This document shows positions 5,805-13,537 of a stretch of DNA of 16,389 nt, piece after piece. Source of the stretch: Acidiphilium sp. CAG:727. Lineage in GTDB: Bacteria; Bacillota; Clostridia; Christensenellales; Borkfalkiaceae. The position numbers and the translations under genes are program-made. The stretch covers positions 51,163 through 67,551 of the forward strand of contig FR898493.1 of the NCBI GenBank assembly GCA_000437515.1, in the 5' to 3' direction. The notes under the pieces were generated by a model, which worked only from the letters and a program-made list of their open reading frames with translations, made no database searches and was not told the origin of the DNA. Numbering within the stretch: position 1 is the first letter of the stretch; each line of letters begins with the position of its first letter.

Positions 5805-7058
5805 ATGATCGATTACCAAAGACTTAAAATTTTAACCGAAAGCGCGAAATACGACGTATCTTGCTCTTCGTCGGGTTCGTCCAGGAAAAACACGAAAGGC
5901 GGATTGGGAAACGCCGAACAAGGCGGAATATGCCATTCGTTTACGCCGGACGGCAGATGCATTTCTCTGCTGAAAATATTGATGACTAATTATTGCGCTT
6001 ACGATTGTCAATACTGCGTAAACCGCCGCAGCAACGACGTACCGAGGGCAGAAGCCACTCCCGAAGAAATCTGCGAACTCGTGATGAATTTTTACAAGCG
6101 GAATTATATAGAGGGTCTGTTTCTGTCTTCCGCAATTAAAGGCAATCCCGACCATACCATGGAATTACTTCTGGAAACGGTCGTAAAGTTGAGAAAAGTA
6201 TACGGATTCAACGGATATATTCACCTGAAAGGCATACCTTCGGCAAACGCATTAACGATAATCCGCGCGGGCGAATATGTCGACAGAATGAGTTTTAATC
6301 TCGAATTGCCGAGCGAAAGAAGTCTTAAATTGCTCGCTCCCGAAAAGACGAAAGAAGGGATTCTTACGCCCATGAACGTAATGTCAAACGAATTCCGTCA
6401 GGCAAAGTCGCTTAAATACGGTAAGTTTTTACCCGCAGGTCAGACTACGCAGATGATAGTAGGCGCGTCGCCCGAAAGCGACGGACAAATCGTAAGACTT
6501 ACGCAAAGTTTGTACAAAAAATATTCGCTGAAAAGAGTCTATTATTCGTCCTATATCCCCACCAACGACAAAAACCCGAATTTACCGGTAAAGCCCGTGG
6601 GGCTTCTGCGGGAACACAGGCTTTATCAAGCCGATTGGCTGTTGCGTTTTTACGGATTTTCGGCAAGCGAGATTCTGGAGGAAGACGAAAATCTCGCCGA
6701 AGAATACGACCCGAAATGCGGCTGGGCGTTGAAACATCCCGAATTTTTTCCCGTAGAAATCAATTCTGCCCCGCCAGAAACGCTTGTAAGAGTTCCCGGT
6801 ATAGGGTTCAAAAGCGCGTACAAAATCGTTTCGGCAAGACGTTATCATTCGCTTTATTTTTCGGATCTCGAAAAAATGCGAGTAGTAATGAAAAGAGCAA
6901 AACACTTTATAACCTGCAACGGTAAATTTTTCGGAATTGACGACGACATTAAAATCAAAGGACTGCTTGCGATTGAAAGCAAGAACGAATTTGCGACTCA
7001 ACTGTCGCTGTTTTCGTCGCCCGAAATATCGGCGAGCGCGCTTTTAGGCGAATTATGA
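5805..7058 (+). CDS. Radical SAM protein of putative DNA repair/modification (TIGR03916-like)
   Basis: A cytoplasmic radical SAM enzyme of unknown reaction. Of its 417 residues, the N-terminal half holds the cluster motif Cys64-x3-Cys68-x2-Cys71 (NYCAYDCQYC), which binds a [4Fe-4S] cluster and S-adenosylmethionine. An unusual upstream region has KYDVSCSSSGSSR (15-27, Cys20) and GICHSFTPDGRC (41-52, Cys43 and Cys52). The C-terminal part carries a helix-hairpin-helix-like element (APPETLVRVPGIGFKSAYKI, 322-341), suggesting nucleic-acid binding. This order matches the family described as a putative DNA modification/repair radical SAM protein, always paired with a TIGR03915/TIGR03914 partner. That partner overlaps its stop by 4 bp here. 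Two LexA boxes bracket the promoter, supporting a damage-response role. No ribosome binding site precedes the ATG. Family assignment is from memory of motifs; substrate and product are unknown. Confidence 0.92.
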   Translation: MIDYQRLKILTESAKYDVSCSSSGSSRKNTKGGLGNAEQGGICHSFTPDGRCISLLKILMTNYCAYDCQYCVNRRSNDVPRAEATPEEICELVMNFYKRNYIEGLFLSSAIKGNPDHTMELLLETVVKLRKVYGFNGYIHLKGIPSANALTIIRAGEYVDRMSFNLELPSERSLKLLAPEKTKEGILTPMNVMSNEFRQAKSLKYGKFLPAGQTTQMIVGASPESDGQIVRLTQSLYKKYSLKRVYYSSYIPTNDKNPNLPVKPVGLLREHRLYQADWLLRFYGFSASEILEEDENLAEEYDPKCGWALKHPEFFPVEINSAPPETLVRVPGIGFKSAYKIVSARRYHSLYFSDLEKMRVVMKRAKHFITCNGKFFGIDDDIKIKGLLAIESKNEFATQLSLFSSPEISASALLGEL

Positions 7059-7807
7059 TTACTTACCTTATAACGCCCGACGAAAGCGGATTGTTCGCCG
7101 CGCTGTTTTATGCGTACAAAACGAAAAAATTTCCGATTAAAGTGGTAAGCGAGAAAGTTCAATTGTCTTTTACGGACGAAATGATTATTATACCCGTCAA
7201 CGCCGCAGAAGTCGCAAGAGTAAAGAAAGGTCTGTATTCCGTCGCAACGAAAAACGTCGTTTCCGACGTAAAAATAGCGTTAAAAAGCGGCGAAAGCGAC
7301 AAATTGACCGTAATTTTTAATTATTTAAGAGCGGTCGTCGACGATAAAGCACGCGATATTTCTAAAAATTTTGCCATGCCGAGCGTGCTTGCTTTTTCGG
7401 ACTTAATACGTAGGATATACTTCGAAACGCACAAAATGAAAGGGTTTTTACGATTCGAAGAGAGCGAAAAAGGCTTTTTGTACGCGCACTACGCGCCCGA
7501 TAACGATATAACGGAATATCTCGCGCCGCACTTCGTAGCAAGATTTTCTTCGATACCTTTCGTTATTCACGACGTAAAACGAAACGTCGTTTTTATGTAC
7601 GACGGCAAAGCAAGCAAGACGATCAACGCGGGCGCGTCGACCGTTACCGTATACCTGTCTGAAAACGAAAAGAATTTTCGGAATTTATGGCGCACGTACT
7701 ACGATTCGATAACGATTGCCGAAAGAAAAAACGAAAAACAAATGTATGCGTATATGCCTAGGCGTTATCACGAACATTTGCCCGAAAAAAATCGCCCGCC
7801 TGAATAA
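7055..7807 (+). CDS. DUF4130 protein, putative DNA repair partner (TIGR03915-like)
   Basis: Partner of the radical SAM protein, function unknown. The 250 residues start MITYLITPDESGLFAALFYAY. They end in the conserved DUF4130 block: HKMKGFLRFEE (126-136), APHFVARFSSIPFVIHD (157-173), then LWRTYYDSITIAERKNEKQM (211-230) and MPRRYHEHLPE (234-244). Related proteins in other bacteria carry a fused uracil-DNA-glycosylase-family domain (TIGR03914); none is present here. The ATG overlaps the radical SAM stop (ATGA), indicating translational coupling and probably a fixed protein ratio. The last seven codons (EKNRPPE) coincide with the hairpin of the ftsZ terminator on the other strand. Assignment is strong from the C-terminal motif. 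A glycosylase-like or nucleic-acid-processing role is inference. Confidence 0.9.
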   Translation: MITYLITPDESGLFAALFYAYKTKKFPIKVVSEKVQLSFTDEMIIIPVNAAEVARVKKGLYSVATKNVVSDVKIALKSGESDKLTVIFNYLRAVVDDKARDISKNFAMPSVLAFSDLIRRIYFETHKMKGFLRFEESEKGFLYAHYAPDNDITEYLAPHFVARFSSIPFVIHDVKRNVVFMYDGKASKTINAGASTVTVYLSENEKNFRNLWRTYYDSITIAERKNEKQMYAYMPRRYHEHLPEKNRPPE

Positions 7808-7818
7808 GGCGGACGATT
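7785..7818 (-). terminator. Terminator of the dcw cluster after ftsZ
   Basis: Minus strand: AATCG-T-CCGCCT (7807-7818) pairs with AGGCGG-G-CGATT (7790-7801), a 12-bp stem with one G-T pair and a 5-nt loop. A T-run follows (7785-7790). The hairpin overlaps the 3' end of the convergent DUF4130 gene, whose TAA begins in the loop. In the plus direction the T-run is poor, so it mainly serves ftsZ. Confidence 0.88.
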
Positions 7819-7832
7819 TATTACGTTTAAGA

Positions 7833-9071
7833 TTATTTTTTACCGAAAAGTTTCTTCATAAACGAAGGAAGTTCTTTCTTCGGTGTTTGATTTGCCGCGA
7901 AAACTTCTTCTTCGGATTCGTATTCTACGGGTTGAGCGACCTTCGGAATTTCTCTGCGATATTGTTCGCTTTCGGGTTTTTCGTTTCTTGCCTGATAATT
8001 TTCCGGACGCATCGGTCTGGATTCCTGTTGCGGTTGCTTAGGCTTCGCGTCGCGATCGTCCTTCATAAGGTTTACGAAATTCTTACGAACTCCGCCGTCG
8101 TCGCCGTTAAGCGATTTCGTGGCAAAACCCGTCGCAATTACCGTTATTTCGATTTCTTCCTGCAAAGATTCGTTTATATCGGCGCCGAAAATTATGTTAG
8201 CCGAATAATCGACTACGCCCTGCACAAGACGAGCAGCCTCGTAGACTTGCCCCAAGGTCAAATCTTTACCGCCGGTAACGTTTATGATGACGCCTCTCGC
8301 GCCCTCGATAGTCGTTTCGAGAAGGGGGCTCGATACCGCCTGACGAACGGCTTCTACGACTCTGTGTTCGCCTTTCGCCCTGCCCACGCCCATGTGAGCA
8401 AGACCTTGATTTTTAATTATCGTTCTTACGTCGGCAAAGTCGAGATTTATCATCGCAGGGGTAGAAATCAAATCGGCAATACCGCAAATACCCTGACGAA
8501 GAGTATCGTCCGCAACTTTCAGAGCGTCAATCATGGAAATGTCGTTAGGCAACGCTTCGAGCAATTTATCGTTGGGAATAATAACTATAGTATCGACGTA
8601 CTTCGAAAGGTTCGCTATACCTCTCTTCGCGTTTTCTTCTCTTCTCCTGCCTTCGAAAGCGAACGGCTTGGTTACGACAGCAACGGTAATACACCCGGCT
8701 TCTTTCGCTATACGCGCGATTACCGGAGCCGCGCCGGTTCCGGTTCCTCCGCCCATACCTGCGGCGATGAAAAGCAAATCTACGCCTTTAACGGCTTCTT
8801 CGATGGCTTCTTTGCTTTCTTCCGCAGCCTTTTCGCCCATTTCGGGATCTGAACCTGCGCCGAGCCCTTTAGTCAGCACTTCGCCTATCTGTATCCTGTT
8901 TTCGTAAGGCGCCTTCGAAAGAAGCAACGCCTGCTTATCGGTGTTGACCGAAACGAATTGAGCGCTCGAAATATTGAGATCGATCATTCTGTTGACGGCG
9001 TTATTGCCCGCGCCGCCTACGCCTACTACCTTTATTTTGCAAATGTTAAGTCCGTTATCGGTTAAATCCAT
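7833..9071 (-). CDS. ftsZ: Cell division protein FtsZ
   Basis: Tubulin-like GTPase that polymerises into the Z-ring and guides septal wall synthesis. The 412 residues show VVGVGGAGNNAVNRM (15-29), the tubulin signature GGGTGTG (107-113), and the T7-loop NLDFAD (209-214) whose Asp211 and Asp214 trigger GTP hydrolysis in the neighbouring subunit. A charged, Gln/Glu-rich linker (about 325-395) leads to the C-terminal peptide ELPSFMKKLFGKK (400-412), which fits an FtsA/SepF-binding tail. The ATG has a strong GGAGGTGA site that lies inside the last codons of ftsA, 6 nt from the ftsA stop. It is the last gene of the cluster and is followed by a terminator. Confidence 0.98.
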   Translation of the reverse strand: MDLTDNGLNICKIKVVGVGGAGNNAVNRMIDLNISSAQFVSVNTDKQALLLSKAPYENRIQIGEVLTKGLGAGSDPEMGEKAAEESKEAIEEAVKGVDLLFIAAGMGGGTGTGAAPVIARIAKEAGCITVAVVTKPFAFEGRRREENAKRGIANLSKYVDTIVIIPNDKLLEALPNDISMIDALKVADDTLRQGICGIADLISTPAMINLDFADVRTIIKNQGLAHMGVGRAKGEHRVVEAVRQAVSSPLLETTIEGARGVIINVTGGKDLTLGQVYEAARLVQGVVDYSANIIFGADINESLQEEIEITVIATGFATKSLNGDDGGVRKNFVNLMKDDRDAKPKQPQQESRPMRPENYQARNEKPESEQYRREIPKVAQPVEYESEEEVFAANQTPKKELPSFMKKLFGKK

Positions 9072-9077
9072 AATTTT

Positions 9078-10226
9078 TCACCTCCGTGTAAATATACGTA
9101 AAAATAAGTTCGTTTTACGCTCCGCAAGCGCAAAGTCGAGAAGACTTATCGCCGACGCGTAAACGGGTTTGTTATATTGCGGAACGGCAGGAACAAGCAC
9201 GTCGACTGCTTGTCCGAACCTGCCTGCGAGATGCTCTTTTGCTCCCCGCATATAAGAAATTCCTCCGCCGGTCAAATATATTTCTCCGACGTTAATTTTG
9301 CTTGAATTTTCCTCTAAAAACTCGTCTACGTTCCCCGCTATTTCGTCCAACACGCCTTTAACGGTTTCGTTGACTTCCTCAACGGAGTAACTTTTTACGT
9401 CGCCGCCGTCTTCGACAACGTATTTCGACTGTCCGCCCCGAACGTATCCGAGACTTATTTCTCTTTTGAGTCTTTCGGCAGCGCCCGGTGAAATTCCGTA
9501 TTTTTCGACTAACGCGGCGGTAATATACCCGCCTCCGCAGTCCAGAGAATCTTTCGCAAGTACTCCGTCGCCGACGAAAAGGGTCGAATTCGTCGTAATG
9601 TAACCCACGTCCACTATCACCTTGACGGCATCCGCGGCGTAGTTGCCCAATAAAAATCTGCCCTCTGCGTAACCGTCGTACACGAACCTTACCGTTGCCC
9701 TGCATACGTTAGCCGCTGCAGAGCGAACGGATTCGGTAAAATAGTTTTCGCAAAGTTGATAAGTTATCATTCCGCCGAGTGAAGACGAAACGTTGCCGAT
9801 CGGATCGACGACTTTTCGGTTATCGTCAAGCGAATAGTACACGGCAGAAGCGTAAACCGCTTCGTAACCGGCAATATCGATTTTTCTCCTGCCGGCCTCG
9901 AGTAAATCGTCTTTATCTTTTGCCGTTATTTTTTTCTTTCTGCCGAAAGACAGCCTGAACTTTCTGTTTTCGATTCTGATAAACGAGCCCGGAACGCCGA
10001 CGAATATTTCGCGGGGCTTATTTCTCGAAGAATCGCAAACGGCCGTAAGAACGTTAATTATAGTCTGTTTCAACTCCGCTTCGTCAAAAAACTTTCCTTC
10101 GGAAAAGCCCTCGTAACGAAGTTCGGAAAAAGCGTCTATGGCAAACGTGCCGTTGACACCCCTTTCGCCGCTGACTGCGATTATTTTCGACGATCCTACG
10201 TCTATCACGATTACGCTGTTATTCAA
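9078..10226 (-). CDS. ftsA: Cell division protein FtsA (TTG start)
   Basis: Actin-like ATPase that tethers FtsZ filaments to the membrane. The 382 residues (short for FtsA, usually about 420) have phosphate-1 VIDVGSSKIIAV (7-18), an SHS2-type 1C region (about 75-165), phosphate-2 VIVDVGYITTN (203-213) and adenosine-binding EIYLTGGGI (315-323). The C-terminal amphipathic helix NLFLRIFTRR (373-382) is the likely membrane anchor. Phosphate-2 departs from the usual DIGGGTTD. An ATG at 10259 would overlap ftsQ by 28 bp and has no ribosome binding site. The TTG at 10226 has AAGGAG 10 nt upstream, lies 5 nt after the ftsQ stop and gives the expected N-terminus, so it is preferred. Its final Arg-Arg-stop codons form the ftsZ ribosome binding site. 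Confidence 0.93.
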   Translation of the reverse strand: MNNSVIVIDVGSSKIIAVSGERGVNGTFAIDAFSELRYEGFSEGKFFDEAELKQTIINVLTAVCDSSRNKPREIFVGVPGSFIRIENRKFRLSFGRKKKITAKDKDDLLEAGRRKIDIAGYEAVYASAVYYSLDDNRKVVDPIGNVSSSLGGMITYQLCENYFTESVRSAAANVCRATVRFVYDGYAEGRFLLGNYAADAVKVIVDVGYITTNSTLFVGDGVLAKDSLDCGGGYITAALVEKYGISPGAAERLKREISLGYVRGGQSKYVVEDGGDVKSYSVEEVNETVKGVLDEIAGNVDEFLEENSSKINVGEIYLTGGGISYMRGAKEHLAGRFGQAVDVLVPAVPQYNKPVYASAISLLDFALAERKTNLFLRIFTRR

Positions 10227-10231
10227 CGCCG

Positions 10232-11059
10232 TTATTCTCCTTGGTTGGTTTTTTCCCATCTGTCGACGATATTTCCGTTTATATCCTTAATTATCCAGAG
10301 TGTACCTTCGTTTTTTTCGCTATCCGACAAACCGAAATAAGCGTCGCGGGCGTTTACGGCGTTAAGACAAAACTCGTTTTTGGCGGACAAAAACTCTTTG
10401 TCCGTAAATTTCGACACGCCCAAAACGAATTTGATTCTTACGCCCGTTGCCATGCCGAATTCGACGAATTTGTTCGTGCCTCCGTTCAAGGTTACGGACC
10501 CGACGAGCGTCGGATCGTCGTAAACGTCGTAATTTGCGAAAGCGACTTCCAGAAGCGAAATTACGTCGCCACGGATTTTTTCCGATAACTCCGGAGTTTT
10601 ATCCGGCAGACAACCGTTGATATTTACCACGGGCAGATCTCCCGCGTTTTCTTTGCTTTTAGCGAATTGTCCTATTACGAAGAACTCGTCGTCTACGACG
10701 TAATCGTACTCGTAACCGTCGGCGCGCAAAACGAATTCGGGCGAGCGTATCTCGGCATTCAGTTTGATTCTGTTGGGAAATACTTTTTTTACCGACACTA
10801 TTTTAACGCGCGGGTCGGAAGAAAACAGTTTTTCCGCTTCCGACTTTTTTATCTCGAAAACCGATTTGCCTATAAATCTGCCCGAAACCCTCGAATTGAC
10901 GTATTCGTAATAATCATGACCTTCGACCGGAGATTCGATTTCTCCGCCGATTACGGTTACGTCTGCGTATCTCGTTCTCGAAAGCCATACGAAAGCGGCG
11001 ATAACCGTCAGCAAAAATACGGCTATCGTACTTATTATCGTAATCGCTTTCTTATTCAT
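10232..11059 (-). CDS. ftsQ: Cell division protein FtsQ/DivIB
   Basis: Bitopic septal protein that links the early division ring to wall synthesis with FtsL and DivIC/FtsB. The 275 residues have a short cytoplasmic start MNKKA, one membrane segment (about 6-26) and an external POTRA domain (about 31-105). That domain contains DPRVKIVSVKKVFPNRIKL, the usual FtsQ landmark, and a beta-rich domain follows. The frame is open back to 11131, inside murA. The ATG at 11059 has GGAG 6 nt upstream and leaves an 11-nt gap after murA. The ATG at 11065 would sit directly against that GGAG. Its last codons hold the ribosome binding site of ftsA. Confidence 0.92.
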   Translation of the reverse strand: MNKKAITIISTIAVFLLTVIAAFVWLSRTRYADVTVIGGEIESPVEGHDYYEYVNSRVSGRFIGKSVFEIKKSEAEKLFSSDPRVKIVSVKKVFPNRIKLNAEIRSPEFVLRADGYEYDYVVDDEFFVIGQFAKSKENAGDLPVVNINGCLPDKTPELSEKIRGDVISLLEVAFANYDVYDDPTLVGSVTLNGGTNKFVEFGMATGVRIKFVLGVSKFTDKEFLSAKNEFCLNAVNARDAYFGLSDSEKNEGTLWIIKDINGNIVDRWEKTNQGE

Positions 11060-11070
11060 CGGCATCTCCG

Positions 11071-12333
11071 TCAAAGGGTAACTCTTTCGACGTTCGCGCC
11101 GAGCGTCCGGAAAGTTTCTTCCAAAGAGCAATATCCCCTGTCTATATGTTTTACGTTAAGAATTTCGGATTTTCCTTTCGCGCCGAGCGCCGCTATCAGC
11201 AACGCCGCCCCGCCCCGCAAGTCGCCCGCGTCCATAGTGGCGCCGGATAATTCTTTGCCGCCGACCACGGCGCACATATTGCCGCGCAGCGTTACGTCGG
11301 CGCCCGTTTTCAGGAGTTCTCCGACGTAACCGAATCTGTCGGGGAAGACTTTATCCTCGACGACCGTAACGCCGTTCGCAAAACAAGAACATGCTACGAG
11401 TTGCGGTTGAAGATCGGTCGGAAAAGCGGGATAAGGCATTGCGTCCACCTTACCGAAACCGCTTTTCGGCGAATGAAATTCTACGTTTATTATTTTATCA
11501 TTTTTCGGTCGTATTTTGCAAGCATTATTCGATAAAATTTTCAAAGTTGCGTCAAGGTTTTTCAAATCTTCGCGATAAAACTCCATTTCGCCGCCGCAAG
11601 CGACACCCGAAAGCAAAAAAGTACCCGCCTCTATGCGGTCTTTAGACGGCAAAAAACAGACGCTTTCCGTTTTCAACGGAAAACCGCCGTCTATTTTTAT
11701 AACCGGACTGCCCGCTCCCGACACCTTAGCGCCGAGCAGATTAAGATAATTCTGCAGATCCTTTATTTCGGGTTCGGCAGCGGCGTTTTCTATTACGGTG
11801 TCACCCTTGAGTTTCGTAGCGAACATCATTACGCTTTCCGTCGCCCCTACGCTCGGATAACGCAGTTTCACTTTTCCGCCGACCGTCTTGTTTTGTCTGA
11901 ATGTAACCTGCTCGCCCTCGCAAACGTCTACGCCGAGATTCCTGAATGCTTCGATATGTATATCTATCGGCCTTTCGCCGATATTGCAACCGCCCGAACG
12001 ACATATCGACGCGCAACCGAATCTTGCGAGTAACGCGCCGACGGTAAAAAGCGACGCTCTGATCTTTTTCGTAAGGTCGCACGGCATACGCCATTCGCAT
12101 ACGTTCGTCGTATCCAGGCAAAGCGAAGTTCCCCGAAAACTTACCGAGCCGCCGAGCGAGGCGATAATTTCACTCATGACGTCGACGTCGTTAATTTTCG
12201 GACAGTCATCTATCTCCGTTTTCCCTTCCGACAATATACTCGCCGAAATTATGGGAAGTACGGAATTTTTTGCCGAATATATCTGTGGTTTACCGTAGAG
12301 TTTTTCGCCCCCGCGTACGATAAATCTATCCAT
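11071..12333 (-). CDS. murA: UDP-N-acetylglucosamine 1-carboxyvinyltransferase MurA
   Basis: Transfers enolpyruvate from PEP to UDP-GlcNAc, the first committed step of peptidoglycan synthesis, in the cytoplasm. The 420 residues match the family length. Lys22-Asn23 (SAKNSVLPI) and Arg92 (KKIRAS) are in place. The catalytic loop is GGCNIGERPID (114-124) with Cys116, the residue attacked by fosfomycin; Cys rather than Asp here predicts sensitivity at this target. GGAGG lies 4 nt upstream of the ATG, a rather short spacing. It sits between ftsW and ftsQ, where murG would be expected first. The 61-nt gap before it is the longest in the cluster, but no convincing promoter was found there. Confidence 0.97.
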   Translation of the reverse strand: MDRFIVRGGEKLYGKPQIYSAKNSVLPIISASILSEGKTEIDDCPKINDVDVMSEIIASLGGSVSFRGTSLCLDTTNVCEWRMPCDLTKKIRASLFTVGALLARFGCASICRSGGCNIGERPIDIHIEAFRNLGVDVCEGEQVTFRQNKTVGGKVKLRYPSVGATESVMMFATKLKGDTVIENAAAEPEIKDLQNYLNLLGAKVSGAGSPVIKIDGGFPLKTESVCFLPSKDRIEAGTFLLSGVACGGEMEFYREDLKNLDATLKILSNNACKIRPKNDKIINVEFHSPKSGFGKVDAMPYPAFPTDLQPQLVACSCFANGVTVVEDKVFPDRFGYVGELLKTGADVTLRGNMCAVVGGKELSGATMDAGDLRGGAALLIAALGAKGKSEILNVKHIDRGYCSLEETFRTLGANVERVTL

Positions 12334-12394
12334 TTATCCTCCGATTTCAAAATATATTGCATACTATGAAAATCGAAGCGCAAAAAGTGAAAAT

Positions 12395-13537
12395 TTACCC
12401 GTCGGCCGAATTTCGGCTTACGTTGTAAAGCACGCCGAACGAGAACAAAAATACTATCAGAGAAGTGTTGCCTGCGGACACGAGCGGCAAAGGAAGCCCG
12501 GTAGGCGGAATGCTCCCGGTCACTACGAGCGCGTTGACGAGCGTTTGCACGCCAAATATGCTTGTTATGCCGACGGAAAGCAGAAAACCGAAAAAATCTT
12601 TACACCTCGACGCAACCCTTATACCGCGCCATACGATAAACAATATCAACGCAAACAGAACGACGAGACCTGCGAAACCGACTTCTTCGCCGATTACGGC
12701 AAGGATAAAATCGCTTTCCGAAAACGGCAGAAATCTGAATTTTTGCCTTGAATCGAATATTCCGACTCCGAACCAGCCTCCCGAACCCAACGCGTAGAGC
12801 GATTGCAGAAGTTGGTACCCCTCGCCTTTCGGCGACGCCCACGGGTTAAGAAAAGCCGACAGCCTGTTCAGCCTGTACGGCTCGGCGATTATAAGCAGCG
12901 GTACAGCGATTACCGACGGAACGATTATGCACGCCAGGACGTACGCTTTCGCGCCGGAAACGAAAAGCATAAGCAACATAAGCGCGCCGAAACAAACCGT
13001 TATAGACATATTCGGCTCTAAAATTATCAGAAGACAAAACAGTCCGCCGACCGCTATTACGGGCAGCACTCCCGGAACCGTCTTCGTTCTCTGCGGATTT
13101 TTCGAAAAATACGCGGCGGTAAAAATTACGTAACTTATTTTTGCGATTTCGGAAGGTTGTACAGTCACTCCGGCAAGTTTTATCCATCTTTTTGCGCCGT
13201 AATTCTCAAACCCTAACGGAGTAAACACGAGCGCAAGCATAATTATCGCTGCCGCAACGGCGAAAATACCGATTTTTTTATATTTTCGGTAATCGAATAA
13301 CGCTCCGAAAGTCATCGCCGCAAATCCGACAAGCAACCCGACGCAATGTTTCTTAGTCGTATAAAATTTGTCGTTATAAGCAATTTCGCAATTATATCGG
13401 CTTGCGGAATATACGAATACCAGCCCGATTAACGAAAGCGCTATTACCGAAACAAGGAGAAGGGTATCCCCTCTCCCTGTTCCCGCCGGACGGCGCAGTT
13501 TTGAATTTACGGATTCGTTTACGGCGTTATTCGTCAT
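12395..13537 (-). CDS. ftsW: Septal peptidoglycan glycosyltransferase FtsW (SEDS family)
   Basis: Multi-pass membrane glycosyltransferase that polymerises lipid II at the septum with its partner class B PBP. The 380 residues have about ten membrane segments. Family motifs include GAKRWI (114-119), VQPSEIAK (126-133), GYQLLQS (240-246), GSGG (251-254) and SESDFILAVIGEE (273-285). Asp276 aligns with the catalytic Asp262 of E. coli RodA. Two deviations stand out: NPWASPKGEG (231-240) has Ser where Asp-Pro is usual, and LPLVSAGNTSL (350-360) replaces the common SYGGSS. The start overlaps murD by 11 bp and has no obvious ribosome binding site, suggesting translational coupling. RodA or SpoVE identity cannot be excluded by sequence alone, but the dcw context favours FtsW. 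Confidence 0.94.
   Translation of the reverse strand: MTNNAVNESVNSKLRRPAGTGRGDTLLLVSVIALSLIGLVFVYSASRYNCEIAYNDKFYTTKKHCVGLLVGFAAMTFGALFDYRKYKKIGIFAVAAAIIMLALVFTPLGFENYGAKRWIKLAGVTVQPSEIAKISYVIFTAAYFSKNPQRTKTVPGVLPVIAVGGLFCLLIILEPNMSITVCFGALMLLMLFVSGAKAYVLACIIVPSVIAVPLLIIAEPYRLNRLSAFLNPWASPKGEGYQLLQSLYALGSGGWFGVGIFDSRQKFRFLPFSESDFILAVIGEEVGFAGLVVLFALILFIVWRGIRVASRCKDFFGFLLSVGITSIFGVQTLVNALVVTGSIPPTGLPLPLVSAGNTSLIVFLFSFGVLYNVSRNSADG

Noticed and set aside
7716..8852. A 378-codon plus-strand open frame
   Set aside because: It is antisense to ftsZ and overlaps the 3' end of the DUF4130 gene; the translation has no recognisable domain and ftsZ fully explains the region.
9379..9705. Arg-rich 108-codon frame inside ftsA
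   Set aside because: Same-strand shadow frame with extreme Arg content, no ribosome binding site and no family resemblance.
10227..10259. ATG start at 10259 for ftsA
   Set aside because: No ribosome binding site, 28-bp overlap with ftsQ, and extra residues before the conserved FtsA start; the TTG at 10226 has AAGGAG.
11060..11131. Upstream starts for ftsQ at 11131 or 11065
   Set aside because: 11131 lies deep in murA and 11065 abuts GGAG; 11059 has proper spacing and puts a short charged tail before the membrane segment.
12334..12394. A promoter for murA in the 61-nt gap after ftsW
   Set aside because: Several AT-rich hexamers exist (TAGTAT, TATATT), but none has a credible -35 at 16-18 nt.
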